Positions 24,994 through 37,800 of a stretch of DNA of 64,000 nucleotides are shown here, piece after piece (position 1 is the stretch's first letter; every line of letters begins with the position of its first letter). The position numbers and the translations under genes are program-made. The DNA comes from Drosophila persimilis. Lineage: Eukaryota > Arthropoda > Insecta > Diptera > Drosophilidae. The notes beneath the pieces were generated by a model. The model worked only from the letters and a program-made list of their open reading frames with translations. It did not search any database and had not been told where the DNA came from. The stretch spans positions 868,001 through 932,000 of the forward strand of contig NW_020825336.1 of NCBI RefSeq assembly GCF_003286085.1, read 5' to 3'.

Positions 24994-27900
24994 AAACGTA
25001 CGCGATTGAGTTGAGAGGAAAGAGAGTACGACAGAGAGAGAGAGGCTGAGGAGGTGGAGGTGGGCGACAGTGTAGCGCCTCGTACCCTACCGCACTGCGA
25101 CGGGACATGGCTTGGTGCTGGGCGCTGGGTGCTGGGTGCTGGGTGCTCGGTGGGCCAGAGCCAGAGCAGTCGTATTTATATATACAAGAATACAACACAC
25201 ACTAATGTATGTACATAACAGATCATTCCTAAATTCAAATTCGGATTCACTTGCCACAAAATTAGAAATTTAAAGCAACGCAACGCAACAACAGCAAAAG
25301 CAACAGCAACAATACAAAATAGCAACATTTTTTCAGCATCTAAAAGTAGCGAAAAAACCCAACGAAAAAGCAAAGGCAAAAAAGCAAAACGAAAAGAAAA
25401 GAAAGCAAAAGAAATGAAAAGCAGAGACCAAGCAGAGCAGCGGAGAATCAAAGGAGAATCCTACAAAGCAAACAAATGTTCGGCCTCTCTCCAACCTCCC
25501 CAACCCCCCCATCCCCCATCGCCATCCCTCTTTCTGTTTCTCTAGCGAAAAAAGTTTTATTTAAAGTTGTACAGGGGGCGCTTTGTCCATACTCCCCCCT
25601 GCCACAAAATGCAACACCCCCCCCCCCCCCCCCACACACACACACAGCCCCCGTGGTGCTTTCTTTTTCGTCTGGGAATGCCTAATGCCCGACGCTGCTT
25701 GGCCCCAGGAATGCAACGAAGTTTGTGGCACACACAAACACAGACACAGACAGAGACAGAGACAAACATTCTGTTGTGGCGCATATGCATTCCATACCCA
25801 TCCATTCCCATATAGGGCGGAAGAACCATACCATACCATACCATACCCATGTATTGTATGCCTATGGATGCCGCCCCCACCCTCAAACATTACAACTCAA
25901 TCATCGTTCGAAAATAGCAAATCTCTCTTAAGATTTTCCATCCATTTCCGTTATTTTTGGAAACCATTGAGGAACAGCAGCATCAGCAGAAGCAACAGCA
26001 GCACGAAGAGCGCGAGGGCGGGGGGTGGATATGGATGTGGATGTGGATGTGGATCTTCGATCCCCAACGATGCCAGAGATCTGAATGATTTAGGAACAGA
26101 CAAGAGGTGAAAATCAAGCTGGAATTTTCTATTTAAAGCATACCGGAACTGAAATATCTCCCCTACAACACTTCCCATTGGGGTTCCTCCACCATAAAAC
26201 ATTCTTCTTTAGTGTTGTAACCTACTTTTCTATCCATGAATAAGCTACACAAATCTGATGGACTGGGAAATGATCAAACACTCGGGAGTCTCAATAAAGT
26301 TTGGCGTCTTTCAAAGGGTTTCCTAATTGAATTCAGAGCATGTTATAATATATTCTCTTCAGTGGATATGTGCCATATATTGATCTTGCCTTGAAGAGAG
26401 TGTGAGATGGCCATGTAACCCAAATACATTGCTCTTAATAAACCTTACGTCCTTAGTTGATCAACTTGATCAAGGGTGATAGTGACGTACGATTGCTGGC
26501 CCTGACCTGATTGCAGGGATCCTCTGCATGAACCGTTTAAGGAACAGATATGTAAGTAGATAAGACTATGGATGAAACCTCCCTCTATTACATTATATCT
26601 ACAGCCCATTCTCTTCTTCTTCTAATATACCTTTCTCGTACGAAACATAATTACTGGATGTACACGAGCAGTGCGGCTATACGCGTCGCGCGTCATGCAG
26701 CAGCGCCCCTCGGTAACAGTCGCATTTGTGGCCTCTTGATGGTGCATTGCATTGCCAAAGGGTGCTCCACGATCTGATCTCGAATGAGATTGAGATGTAT
26801 TTCCCATTAGGAATACAAAAGATGTAAGCTAATCAATGATAGAAGCCTTGGTGAATAATACTGGAAGCTAAAGCCAAACTTTGTTAGGCGTTCCAATAAG
26901 GTATCATATTTCGCAGCGAATCTCAGTTCAGTTCTCATCAGAGTCAAATGAGATTGAGGGAGGTGGGATGGCAGGGGCTGGTTGTTTCCCCGTTGATCTT
27001 TACCGATTTGGCTGCCGATCAGAATCACGCTGTTTCGGGGCTGGCTACACACGTAATTGGGTGTCCTGCTAAAAAAGTCATAATCACCTGTCCATCCCAT
27101 ATCATCCCAAACCCGTACAGACACCTTGGGAACGGACACACGAAATTCGAAAAGCCGTAAAGCGATTTTTATGCACCAATGACATCGACAGCGTCTCTGC
27201 CGAGTGCATCGGATCGGTCTCAAGGCAGAGAAACAGACAAACAGAGAGAGAGAGAGCGAGAGAGAGAGAGAGAGAGAGAGCAGACAGCAGAGAGAAAAAA
27301 CAGAACTGAAAGACCAAAGACAAATTCCTGCGTTTTTCCAGGAATTCACTCAATAAACTCAAACAAAACCCAAACATTTAACAAACGAGCAGAGCCGCAG
27401 CCACAACCACAGCCTCAGCCACAGCCTCAGCCACAGGCAGAGCCACGAAGAAGACGAAGAACGACGACAACGAAGACGAAGATGCTGACCTGACCAAGAC
27501 GGAAGATGGAGATGGAGTTGGAGTTGGATATGGAGGCGAAGCTGAAGATGGGGCACAAATTGAATGGAAAGGGATGGGGGGGGGGGGGGGGAGTAATAAG
27601 AGGAAGAGACGACGATGCGAAGCGCTGAGCAAAACACAAAATAAACCAAAAAGCAGGCAAGGAATTTCAAACAAGAACCCCATAAAGTTGTTGCTCTTGT
27701 TGCACTCTCTGAAGATGGAATGGAGCTGTGAATGTGAAGTGGAAGTGGTCATGCCCCAGAGTGGCAGAATGCAGGCAGGAGGCGAGTGGCGAGTGGCGAG
27801 AGGCACAAGACAAGCAGGCGGAGAAATGCGCTTTTTTTTAAGTTCAATTCAGGGTTGGACACCACCTACTAGGCGAGCAGATTGAAGATCCCAAGATTTA

Positions 27901-28943
27901 CCCAATTAGAAACCTATTCGGATATTTCCAAGCCGCCTCTGCGCCAATGATACTTCAAACTTCCCTTTCCAGATCCCCCAAAACTCCATTAAAACTCTGA
28001 AATACTTAGTTCTCGACTGGCAGTAGCCTTGATCACTGGTTGTGGTGTCATTTGGCAGGGTACTCGCATTATCAGCAGCGCCAAAAGGAGACACCGAGGC
28101 CACAGGTAGAGTAGCGACTGGGATGGAGATGGAGATGGAGCTGGAGATGGAGGAGTGGGCGAGCAGTCGGGAATGGGAGATGGGAGATGGGAGACGACAG
28201 CGGTGGCTGTCTGGCTGCATTCCAAGTCACACAGAAACCAAACAGAACCGAACCGGGATGCTTTGGAGGACAGGGCAGCAGAAGAAGGAAAAGTAGAAGT
28301 AGAAGCAGCCAAACCTAATCCGACTCCAAATGGGCTGCGATGCGATGTGTCGTGCCACGAACCAGCATCAGCAGGCAGCAAGCAGCTCCTCCGATGGCGC
28401 TGGCGCTGCTGCTGCTGCTGCTGCTGGTGCTGCTGGTGGTGCGGTACTTTTGCTGCGACTGCCCCTGCCGCTTCGGTCGACTCCCCTAAAAACTCCTCTA
28501 AAAATTATTTATTAACATGGTAGAAATTCGCAAACAGGTTAAAACGACCAATCAAAGCAACAACAACAACAGCAGCAGCCGCCGCAGCAGCAGCAGCAAC
28601 AACAACAAAAGCGGCGGCGGCAGCCAAAGACCCAAAGTGCAGATAATATTAAAAGGCAGTCAGGCAGTGAGGCGGCAGCCAGCCCCAAGTTGCATGGACT
28701 GTGCGGAGGCCGAGAGAAACTGCGGCGGAGGAGGGGTGGGTGGAGGCGATGGCGGGGAGCTTGGGCCCCGACTGCCAGACACATTTCGAAAAGGGCCAAC
28801 ACGAAATTCCATGGGAGTCGTTGACTCGCTTTTGGCTGGTTACTTTTCTTGGGAAAGTTTTTGTTGAAAGTTGGATACGGGACGGGACTGTTGGACAGTA
28901 ACTGAATTTTGCCTGCCTGCCTGCCTGCCTGCCTGGTCGATAA

Positions 28944-28974
28944 GGTGGCGGTGGCGGTGGCGGTGGCGGTGGCG
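28944..28974. repeat. GGTGGC hexamer array
   Basis: Five GGTGGC units, 8 bases after a TGCC tetramer array (28912-28936). Confidence 0.85.
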
Positions 28975-29857
28975 CTGTGCAGAGCACACCAGCACATAAA
29001 CCAGGTAGGTGGCAAGTGATTAGTAATTAATGGATAAGGTCGGTCCTACTTACATATGCATCAGTGCACATAAACACAGCGGAGACGATGGACACTGGAG
29101 TGTCCTTCAAGATTAAGTACTTGCACAGAAACCCAAAGACTTCGTGCACGTAATTCCCGTCAAGTTCCACTCCCACTACATCCTGCACTTTGAAAAGTGG
29201 CAGAAAAATGACACCCTCTCTTTCATTTGTCCTGCAGTCCCAAGAGATACAATCAGCTCGGAATTATTTTATACATGTATTTAATGGCATTATCAATTTC
29301 TGAGAGTGGAATTTTTTAGAAATTCCTTTTCCTGGTAGCGGCAGTTATTCCATATAAATAAAATGCACCATTCCCGCACTGCCCAAAGTCAGCCAAAATG
29401 ACCAGCAAAAAAAAAAACAAAAATAAAAACAAAAACAAAACAAAACCCCTAACCGCAACCTCGAGAGAACGAGTCGAACTTGACAACCGGAATGTGCGAG
29501 GAATTTCTGGACCCGACCCTCGCCCTTCCATAGAAACCCGAACATAAGCAGACTTTGTGGCCAAGAAGCAAATTGGTGATTTATTTATAGCAACATCGAA
29601 TCGAATTGGCAAATGCCAACGCAGACGGGGTGCAGCCAATTCTTAGGATAGTGTCGGAATCCCTTTTCGGAGGAGATAAGATTAAAAGGTTGGGCTGGCG
29701 CCAAGGGATTGTCTTCTCGGACAACCATTTGAAATAATATCCATTGGAGTCATCACAAATATATTCCGCTAATCGGCTCAAGCTTGCCATTTAAATCAAA
29801 CTGCCCGCCATGTTTCGATTTCAATAACGATTAGATTTCCATAGAAATCGATTAATA

Positions 29858-29919
29858 GCGCCCTCTTTCAGGAAAAAATGACAACTGACTTAGTAAAATT
29901 GAAGCTCTACAGATGGCGC
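29858..29919. promoter_or_regulatory. Pair of CTCF-like sites in opposite orientation
   Basis: The minus strand carries AGAGGGCGC (29858-29866) and the plus strand AGATGGCGC (29911-29919). Both fit the fly CTCF core AGRKGGCGC and they are about 50 bases apart in opposite orientation. They lie at the change from 30 kb of gene-free DNA to closely packed genes, as a domain boundary might. Function is inferred. Confidence 0.4.
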
Positions 29920-30470
29920 TCTTGGGCTTGCACCATTGCGTAAAATTCAATTATTGCGTTTTTCCGTTAAATAACGTAATGACTAGGTTAATTAACGTAA
30001 TGCTACAAGGAATAAAAAAACCGCTTAAATAAATTATATCTATGATAATTGCTTCGATCGCACTTTTTTTTGCATCCCATTCTCCATTCAAGTATTCATT
30101 ACCATCAATGAACTCTCGCCGGACACTATATATATTTACACGTTAGAACAGCAGCCAACGACTTATATTGATAGGCAAATTACGAGTCTGTACTATCTAT
30201 TATAATGATGTTTGCACAGCGAGTAATCAGTGCAGATTGCCAGTCAATAATAATATGACACCAACGACACCCAAGATAAGCACATCATCCCTGTGGGGCC
30301 ACGAAATGAACGAACCCCACTGCCATTAATCTGCGCACACAAACACATGCTCGCTGCGAACACAGGGGCATTATTTCAAACGTTTCGCAGCTGCTTTGCT
30401 GCTACTAGCCTAGCTGATAAGAGCCACTCCGACAACTGGCAGCGGGCGGCGGAACGGATCGTATCGGATC

Positions 30471-30484
30471 GGCTTTCAGTCATT
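30471..30484 (+). promoter_or_regulatory. Candidate Reg-2 initiator
   Basis: TTTCAGTCATTG matches the fly initiator TCAGTY, with the presumed +1 A at 30478. This is 147 bases upstream of the Reg-2 start codon. No TATA box lies about 30 bases upstream. Confidence 0.4.
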
Positions 30485-30624
30485 GAAAGTGTATATACAA
30501 AAAAATAACAGCCAGCAACTCACGTAGTACGCCGGCAGTTTTCATTCGCGAACAAACGTCCAACAGACCAAGAGCGTCCAAAAGCCAAGTCGATATTCTG
30601 TTGAGGACAGTCCACAGACCGGAG

Positions 30625-31584
30625 ATGCGCAGCTTAAACCGCTTTCGTCTCATCACCTTCGACGTGACTAACACGTTGTTGCAGTTTCGCACTAGTCCGG
30701 GCAAGCAGTATGGCGAGATCGGAGCTCTGTTTGGAGCGCGCTGTGATAACAACGAGCTGGCCAAGAACTTCAAGGCCAACTGGTGGGTTTTCCTCCTCCT
30801 GTCTGAGGGAACATCCTCCTAAGTAATGGAAAATCCTTCTTTTCAGGTACAAAATGAATCGGGATTATCCAAACTTTGGTCGGGACACAAAGCCACCGCT
30901 GGAGTGGCAGCAGTGGTGGCGTCAGCTGATAGCAGGTTCGTGTGTGTCTGTGTCGAGTGCTCAGCTCTGTGATAAACAGAAAAACCTTGTTCCAAAGTGC
31001 AAACTCTCGATGGTCGCACTCTACTAATACATGATTATAATACATTAGGTACCTTCTCGGAGAGTGGAGCTGCCATCCCAACGGAGAAGCTGACCAACTT
31101 CTCAAACCATCTGCTGGAGCTGTACAAGACATCCATTTGCTGGCAGCCCTGCAATGGCAGCGTTGAGCTATTGCAGCATCTGCGCAAGGAGCTGAAGCCG
31201 AACAAATGCAAGCTGGGGGTCATAGCAAACTTTGATCCCCGTCTGCCGGCCCTACTGCAGAACACCAAGCTGGACCAGTACTTGGACTTTGCGCTCACCT
31301 CGTACGAGGCGCAGGCAGAGAAGCCGGACCCATTGATATTCCAGCGGGCTATGGAGGAGTCGGGCCTAAAGAACCTGAAACCGGAGGAGTGTCTGCATGT
31401 GGGTGATGGTCCCACCACAGACTATCTGGCCGCCAAAGAGCTGGGTTGGTATGCAGCGCTGGTGCACGAGAAGAGCTACTCGTACTTGATGAAGAAGTAC
31501 GGCGAAGATATCGACCGGGACCACGTCTTTCCCAGCCTGTACGACTTTCACAAAAAGATCTCAGATGGTGCTGTGGTCTGGTGA
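30625..31584 (+). CDS. Reg-2: Reg-2, HAD-family phosphatase-like protein (HDHD3 type)
   Basis: Three coding exons, 30625-30782, 30847-30935 and 31049-31584, join in frame (GT-AG introns of 64 and 113 bases) to give 260 residues. The product is a haloacid-dehalogenase superfamily protein close to the fly 'rhythmically expressed gene 2' product. HAD motif I is FDVTNTLLQF near residue 12: the second catalytic Asp is replaced by Asn (DVTN instead of DxD), as in the melanogaster protein as I remember it. Motif II/III regions follow (GVIANFD near 150, EKPDPLIF), and motif IV is HVGDGPTTDYLAAKELGW. The start was chosen because MRSLNRFRLITFDVTNTLL matches the family N terminus. It is expressed rhythmically in fly heads according to its original description; its substrate is not known to me. 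It ends 29 bases before the stop codon of the convergent gene. Confidence 0.95.
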
Positions 31585-31613
31585 CCACAGTCATTGTATT
31601 TCTTATGCCAAGC

Positions 31614-32471
31614 CTATTTCAACGTTTCTTCCTTTTGCTGCTCTTCGACTGGGGGAGGGACCTGGGCCATGAACAAATCGCCATAGGGATTGTGCGGCTT
31701 TTGGCTCTCGCGATCGTACTTGGGGCCGATGGCCCACAGCGACTCCAGATCATACTCCTCCCTGGCCCTTGGTGAAAATATATGCAATGCAATGTTGCCT
31801 GAAAATTATACTCAAATCGTTAACTTGGGGATAGCTTCGGAATATTCGGGATTTAGAGACTGACCCAAATCCATGGCCATCCAGTCGCGACTCTTGTCGC
31901 CCTCGATGCGGGGCAGAATGTCACCTTTGGTGCGCTTGATCTTGAACATGCGACGCACAAACTCCGCCGTGGATATCATGTGTCGGTAGCTGCGTCCACT
32001 GCACACCACCAGGTGATCCACATACTTGAGATCCTCGGGTACGTAGCATACGAAAATATCGTCCACATTCTCCTTGCGCAGCAGTTCCACCAAGTCCTCG
32101 ATATCAAACACTCCACGGATGCCCCCTGTGAGAGGAAATTGTTGTTTAATTTGTATTATTTATGAATGCAACAACTTACTCTTCAGGTTCAAGCCATAGT
32201 ACTGATCTAGAGCTGCGTCCGACTCATCTGGCAGATGTTGTTCCTGGTGGCGTGCCTCTTCCACATCGAAAATCTCGGGGGCCTCATCATCGCGGAAAAC
32301 TTTGTATTTGTTCTGCACGCCGCCGACCAGAGTCTGGAAGGGATTCCCTTGCGACTTCTTGGTTTTCGACGGCTCCGTTGGTGGCGTGGAGAACTCGTGG
32401 TGGAAACACCTCAAAACGGGGACGCTGAGGCGTTTATCATGAATTAAACGAAACACGCGAGAGATCAACAT
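31614..32471 (-). CDS. Mitochondrial RsfS/MALSU1-type ribosome assembly factor
   Basis: Three exons on the minus strand, 32471-32180, 32125-31865 and 31798-31614, join in phase to 245 residues. The N terminus (MLISRVFRLI, rich in R/H, no acids) looks like a mitochondrial targeting sequence. From about residue 100 the RsfS/Iojap domain is clear: FDIEDLVELLRKENVDDIFV, VDHLVVCSGRSYRHM, DWMAMDLG joined across the last intron to NIALHIFSPRAREEYDLESLW. That joining supports the splice. RsfS proteins bind uL14 on the large ribosomal subunit and block premature subunit joining; MALSU1 does this in mitochondria. The gene is convergent with Reg-2 (29 bases between stop codons), so their 3' UTRs must overlap. 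A promoter-type module lies at 32517-32557. Confidence 0.92.
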
Positions 32472-32516
32472 ATTTTAATTATTAAATAACACGCGTTAGT
32501 GGTGGGCGATGTGATT

Positions 32517-32557
32517 TATCGGTCAAATATACTGTCTGACCCATCGAAATATACCGA
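32517..32557 (-). promoter_or_regulatory. 41-bp promoter module of the RsfS-type gene
   Basis: On the minus strand: TCGGTATATTT, then a spacer containing GGGTCAGAC, then AGTATATTT, ending in CGATA. It is the same length and order as the modules at 44866-44906, 45265-45305 and 54324-54364. The GTATATTT boxes resemble Ohler core-promoter motif 6 (KTYRGTATWTTT) and the end resembles a diverged DRE. It lies 46 bases upstream of the start codon. Confidence 0.6.
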
Positions 32558-33080
32558 AACATACCATCTCTTTTTAAAACTATACCGTAAATTATGCTTT
32601 TTTATTATAGTAATATTATTAAATAAACATAAATAACTCTAAGTGAGTATAAATTATGTGCGTGACAACTTTGCGAGAATAAAAAATTATATTACATGTA
32701 TTTATTATAGGTAAAATATAGTCCAAAGAGTAAAAATATAATTTAACTGATACGTTTCTAAATTCAACACGTTATATTCTGCTAGTACACTTTTATCTGG
32801 TGACAAAATCGTCCTGAAATAAGATAAGGAATAAAAAATAAGACCCATAGAGGATTGCAGCTCTTGAATACTCAAGAGTACTTGAGTAGCTCTTAGAAAA
32901 GTAGTTGAATGTTTCTATTACGTTGGCTTTGGATTTCTTCGTTGCCCTAGCATATCGTATCAAGATTAAGACAGTTTTGTTAAAACACTATATCCTTTTA
33001 AATTGTTTTATCGTTCTTGAATCAGCTGAGAAAATCAGCTGAGAATTTGTAGTTTTATTGAGCTAATGCAAAATGTAGAA

Positions 33081-33090
33081 GGTCACACTG
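33081..33090 (+). promoter_or_regulatory. M1BP / Ohler motif 1-like site, Ptp61F promoter candidate
   Basis: GGTCACACTG matches the core of motif 1 (YGGTCACACTR), typical of TATA-less housekeeping promoters, and a second partial CCACACTG follows about 20 bases later. It would give a leader of about 550 bases before the Ptp61F ATG. Confidence 0.4.
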
Positions 33091-33310
33091 GTTGTAAAAC
33101 GTCCACACTGCTCGGAACTTGTAACTGTGAGTGAAATACATTTCGAGGGCTTTTTGCACTTTATATAAGCTGATCTAGATGCACGGGGTAAAAACAAAAA
33201 AAATTTGATTTAAAATGAGCTAAATAGCGATTAATAAAAGAAAAGTAAAGCGAGAAGTAGAGTAGTGCTCTCTCGTGCGACGATAAAATGAGTCGTAATT
33301 TTGAATGGGC

Positions 33311-33320
33311 TATAAAAAGG
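33311..33320 (+). promoter_or_regulatory. TATA-like box upstream of Ptp61F
   Basis: CTATAAAAAGG is a good TATA box and would start transcription near 33342, giving a leader of about 320 bases. It is an alternative or additional Ptp61F promoter to the M1BP-like site. Confidence 0.35.
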
Positions 33321-33659
33321 GGTATGGAAGACAGGCAAAAACATCCAATGCAAATTGCAAGTTCGTACGAACCCTCACCTAGCGTTTGAGCACAACATAC
33401 CTTGTAGACTAAATCGGCAAGGTAAATTAAGCAAGTAGGGTGGGTTTTACCTTTCATGCGTTGCATTTTTGGGCCGAGTTGCCCGTTGTCCACACCCTCT
33501 TTTTCCGTCCGTTATGTAGCATGTAGCAAATGTGTAGTAGTTATTTATAAAAATTTAGCGTGCGTAAAATTCAAGCGTGACACGGTCGGTCACAACGCCG
33601 CCTGACTCCAAATTATAAGTTAAATTTGCGACAAAACGAAGGAAACAAAACAGTGCACA

Positions 33660-34831
33660 ATGAGTGAGCAGAAAACAAGTGGGTCGCCGTCCCCAACGAC
33701 CACAAAGGATAACGCGGCCGCCAGGCAGAAAATCGAAACGGAATATAACAATAAAAAGACTGGATCGGGCTGGCATCGCTTCTACAAGGTAAAAACAACA
33801 ACAACACCAATGACGGGCTACTGCTGTTGCTGTTGCAGTGAGAAGGGAGAATAATTGCACCACTTTCAAGAACAGTGGAGAAAAAGCAATGGTTTGGCGA
33901 CTCCAGGAAGGAGGATGCACGTAGCAGCAGCGACAGCCTGGCAGGAGTCACAAACGTGTACACAAAAATTTGTATTGTATTCCTTTTCGATTCGATTTCC
34001 ACGAAAATGTGATGAGTGCGCAAAAGGCTTCTGCAGATGCCTCCACCACCAACACACATGCATATCTAAATGGGAGAATGTGTGTGTGTGTAGGCACGCC
34101 GCCTCTGGCCCCACTGTTGTCATGTGAGCGTGAATGTGTGTGTGCCAGTGTGGTTGTGTTGGTGGCTGTTGCTCCGTCTTTGGTTATAAGTGGTCCCCAG
34201 CCTGGCTCAAACAGCATTTGACCAAAAAAAAAAACAGAATAAAGTGTACAAACAGATTCTCACACACATGCATAGACCTATGCACGTTCATACACAGCTA
34301 CAGCTACAGTGACAGCTCTGCTCACCTGCTGCACTCTGCTTTGAATTTGGCTGCAGCTCAAACAACAGTACTTGCGTGGTGTGCGTGTGTGTGTTTTAGA
34401 GAGTGTGTGTTTGCATATTTATGCTGTTTCTGGTGTTTCTCTCTTTTTGAGAAATGCTGTTCCCAGCGCTACCCCATTCTTTACACCTCTGCTTCCCCCC
34501 TTTTGAAACTTTTATGATTAGCCGAATTCCCGTCTCTTTTTATTTTCTTTTTCTAATAATTATTGATAGGCCTCTGCCCCCTAGTATATTGGGTTTTGGT
34601 TCCGCGAATTTTGGGGCCCATAACTGAAAGGCGGGTTTTTCCAGGAAACAATTTTTGCATTTTGCTTTGTTTTGATTGCTGGACGTTTGTTGATATAGGA
34701 GTTAAGTGATGGGGAGGAAGGGAGGGAGGATACTTTGACAAGCTTATTTTTATCGCAACGCATGAATTGTGCGAGGACTGTTAGGGGGAGGGGGGGTTAG
34801 ACTAGCTTTTTTCCACTTGGGAACTATTCCA

Positions 34832-34862
<31 letters not shown>

Positions 34863-37800
34863 TATGTATGGACACTCTATCCAGTTACACACACACTCGC
34901 ACGCATCTCTCGCCAAGGGGCACAAAGGGCATGCGTCTGGTTTTGAGTCTTTCTTTGGGTTTCTTCTTGTTGCTGTGGCTGTTCCTGCTCCTCACTGCTC
35001 TTTCTTCTGGTTCATTGCTGGCAGTTTCTGCTTTATAGCCAGTTCCGGCGAAATGTGTCTTCAGCTGCTGCCGCTGCTTGGAAGAGCTCTGCCATGGCCA
35101 GGCAGGCACTCACTTGAATTGGGATTTCACGGAATTCAGCTTCGCAGTTAGGAAGAGGATGCCTCTATCTGTGTGCATGCGTGTCTGTTGGCTTGTGTGT
35201 GTGTGGCTGTGTGTGTGTATCTTCCTTTATGGCCTCGCAATGGCATCCTTTTGTGCCCAGCGGAGGATAATCTAATTTTCCAACTAACTGAAAGTAGTCG
35301 TCCCTGCACCACAACACGACAACAAACAACACAAATTATGTGTCGCAAAACAAATTTTTTTTTTCGGTGGAACATCGCATCCCCGTGGATGATATTTCTA
35401 TTGAAATCTTCCATAAAATACAAAAACAAAAAAAAAGGCGAATTCAAGTTTTTGTTATGCTTTTTGCGCACTTGGCGTATAATCATTTCCATTGAACGCA
35501 CTCCACTCCCGTTATGCTTCCCGCTCTCTCTCTATCCCTCTCTCTCTCTCTCTCTCTCTGTCTTTTTGGAATGGATCCGCATCCAGTCTATCATCTTACA
35601 CCTTGCCAGCCGCATTCACTCATCCATCCATTCCATCCATTCCCTCCTTCCACCGTTCCATCCATCCTTCCATTATGACAACCGCCGTGAAGTGTGACGC
35701 TGTGCCGCGGAGGGGGGGCGCTGGTGGTCGGGGGCGTGTTGCAATTATGCTCTGCATGCATGCAACGCTTTTTGTTTTGTTTTGTTTTGCTTGGCTTTTC
35801 TTTCGAGAAATACAATTCTTTGCACGCTTTGAAAATTCAAGACGGACCCCATCTACTCTCCCCTCCCTCTCTGGTATTTCTCAATTATCCTTCTCGTGTG
35901 TTTGTTTGCCTGTGTGCTTGTGTGTGTTTATAGCTTTAAACGGTAGAAGGGTCACCTGGATAATCAAGAAGCATAAAATAACTGTTGCTGCTTCGGCCAC
36001 AAGTTGGTTAGGAAAGAACCAGTCGATCTCTAATACATCTATTAAGTACGAAATATTGAATAATGGAGCAGTATGTGATTTCCAATGGGTGTACCCGTGT
36101 ATAGGATATAAGAGAGATTCCTTAGATTCGTAGCTAGTCTCTCAGTTGAAAAGGTATCGCAGTCGTAGCTCGATTCACTGTGTGGAAAATGCATTCATTC
36201 TTAAAGACAATATGAAAACAAAACATTCATAATATAGCTATTTTGAATGAGATATAATTGTCATGGGAATGAACAGTCCAGTCCTACCTAAGCTTCCATC
36301 AACCAAAGCCCAGCTTCGAGTCATTTTTTCTGCGTTCGATATCTCACATATTCTCACGTGACATGTGATAACTCATCATAACCATACTCGTACATCTCTC
36401 TTTTTATAACAAGTGGTTTAAAATAATATGAATTATTTGAAAATGATGTTGTACACTTATGTCCTTTCCCCAAGGGATTATCAATTATTGTAATAATCGG
36501 AAATCCCTCTTGGGCATTTTTTTGTGCCTGTAATAAACATTTCACTTGAATGTTCTGCTTATCGGACATTGCTCCGCTGATTGCGTAAGAGGGTCCAAAA
36601 TGTATTTCATAAGAGGAAAAGTACATGCAATCAATGGATCCCAGGGCTCTCTCGGCTGATTCACACACACACTACCCCACACAATGAAAAATGGACAATT
36701 AACAACTGCTTTTTGGCGAACTGTAATCATCGAGAACGTCACTCGGCAAAGTTACTCATACCGAAAGCGCAGCATATTTGATGGAGTATGTGCCGTCTGA
36801 TTACGAGCAGCTGGGTATGGTATCTGGGATGGCAACCAACCACACACCCATCAGCATATGCTCCACTCGTACATGCCATAAGCGGGGCTTGAGATGCACT
36901 TGTCACCGTGTGGATTGGCGCCATTGACCCTGTTTGCTGTTCTATTTGATGGTGCTGCTGAATGGTTCGATTCGTTTACAGCTGTGCCATCAATTGTATA
37001 TTCAGAAACACACATTCGGCTGATAGAGCCGGCCGCAAGCAGCCAAAGCGGCCAAAGATAATGCCATTAACGACAGAACAGGCAGGGCAGCAGTCATCGT
37101 TGCCTGGCTAATTAGTCATGGCCGGTTTGTCAGCTGGGTGGGTGCCTCTGCCCCTGTCTCTGCCTCTGCCTCCGTGCCGTGCCGTGCCTCTATCTATTTA
37201 ACTGGTAGATGGGTGATGGTGCCATTGGTGATGGGTTAGGCCCACCGCTTAAAGAGAAATGCGACCAACTTCTGTTCATATATGTATGTACATATGCATG
37301 TACATATGTGGGATGAATCAGTGGCCGGGGGCAGCCCTCCACACATGATAAAAGATATTGGATTTCTGTTGAATTACAAGAAAAATCCATGCGCTTTGAA
37401 ACACTATATATGGAATATTGTGGTATATTTGAAATAAGCTCAAAGAATGTGATGAGTCGAGTATACATATATAGTAATTTGAATATCACTTCACATGATT
37501 TTAATTAACTTATATTTTTTCCCCCCATTCGGTGCTGTCAATTCCTTCAACTATCGGCTATAAGCCAGAGTCTGCTGTGGCCAATCTCTATCTCCTTAAT
37601 TGTTGTTATTGTTTCCGGCAAAAGCACACGTATTAGCACATAAATTCTAATAGGTCCAATTTGAATTTTTTCTAGGAAATCTCTGAGAAATGTGATCGCG
37701 GGGCAAAAGTGCAACAGTTTAGTACACTGGAATCGGAGCGGTCTCAGAACCGAGGCCTGAATCGATATAGGGATGTGAATCCCTATGATCACTCGCGGAT

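Larger units (their letters stand above)
20100..26560. other. Gene-free region, part 5
   Basis: No gene is supported. It holds AT-rich unique blocks (20180-20640, 22090-22330, 26100-26560) and simple repeats: (AG)n 20779-20803, CACCCG hexamers 21567-21608, CGTC tetramers 22908-22933, GAGTAC hexamers 23656-23680, CTGTCT units 24205-24245 and a 17-base C run 25617-25633. A degenerate mobile-element remnant is at 24801-24993. Confidence 0.65.
26560..30470. other. Gene-free region, part 6, up to Reg-2
   Basis: No gene is supported. Repeats: (GA)n 27243-27280, CAGCCA-type units 27390-27440, a 16-base G run 27576-27591, CTG 28396-28425, CAR triplets 28561-28615, TGCC tetramers 28912-28936 and GGTGGC hexamers 28944-28974. 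The last 900 bases become ordinary unique DNA, with two CTCF-like sites at 29858-29919, just before the gene-dense part begins. Confidence 0.65.
32472..33659. other. Intergenic space between divergent genes
   Basis: Besides the promoter module of the minus-strand gene, this AT-rich stretch holds an M1BP-like GGTCACACTG (33081-33090) and a strong TATA-like TATAAAAAGG (33311-33320). Both could serve Ptp61F. No ORF of note. Confidence 0.5.

Noticed and set aside
28517..28867. 116-codon ORF starting MVEIRKQVKTT
   Set aside because: Mostly N/S/G runs from CAR and GGC triplets; upstream context is poor and nothing resembles a known protein.
35173..36133. ORFs of 174 and 213 codons in Ptp61F intron 1
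   Set aside because: Built on (TC)n and CATCCATC repeats, with no conserved segment and no convincing splice sites linking them to Ptp61F.
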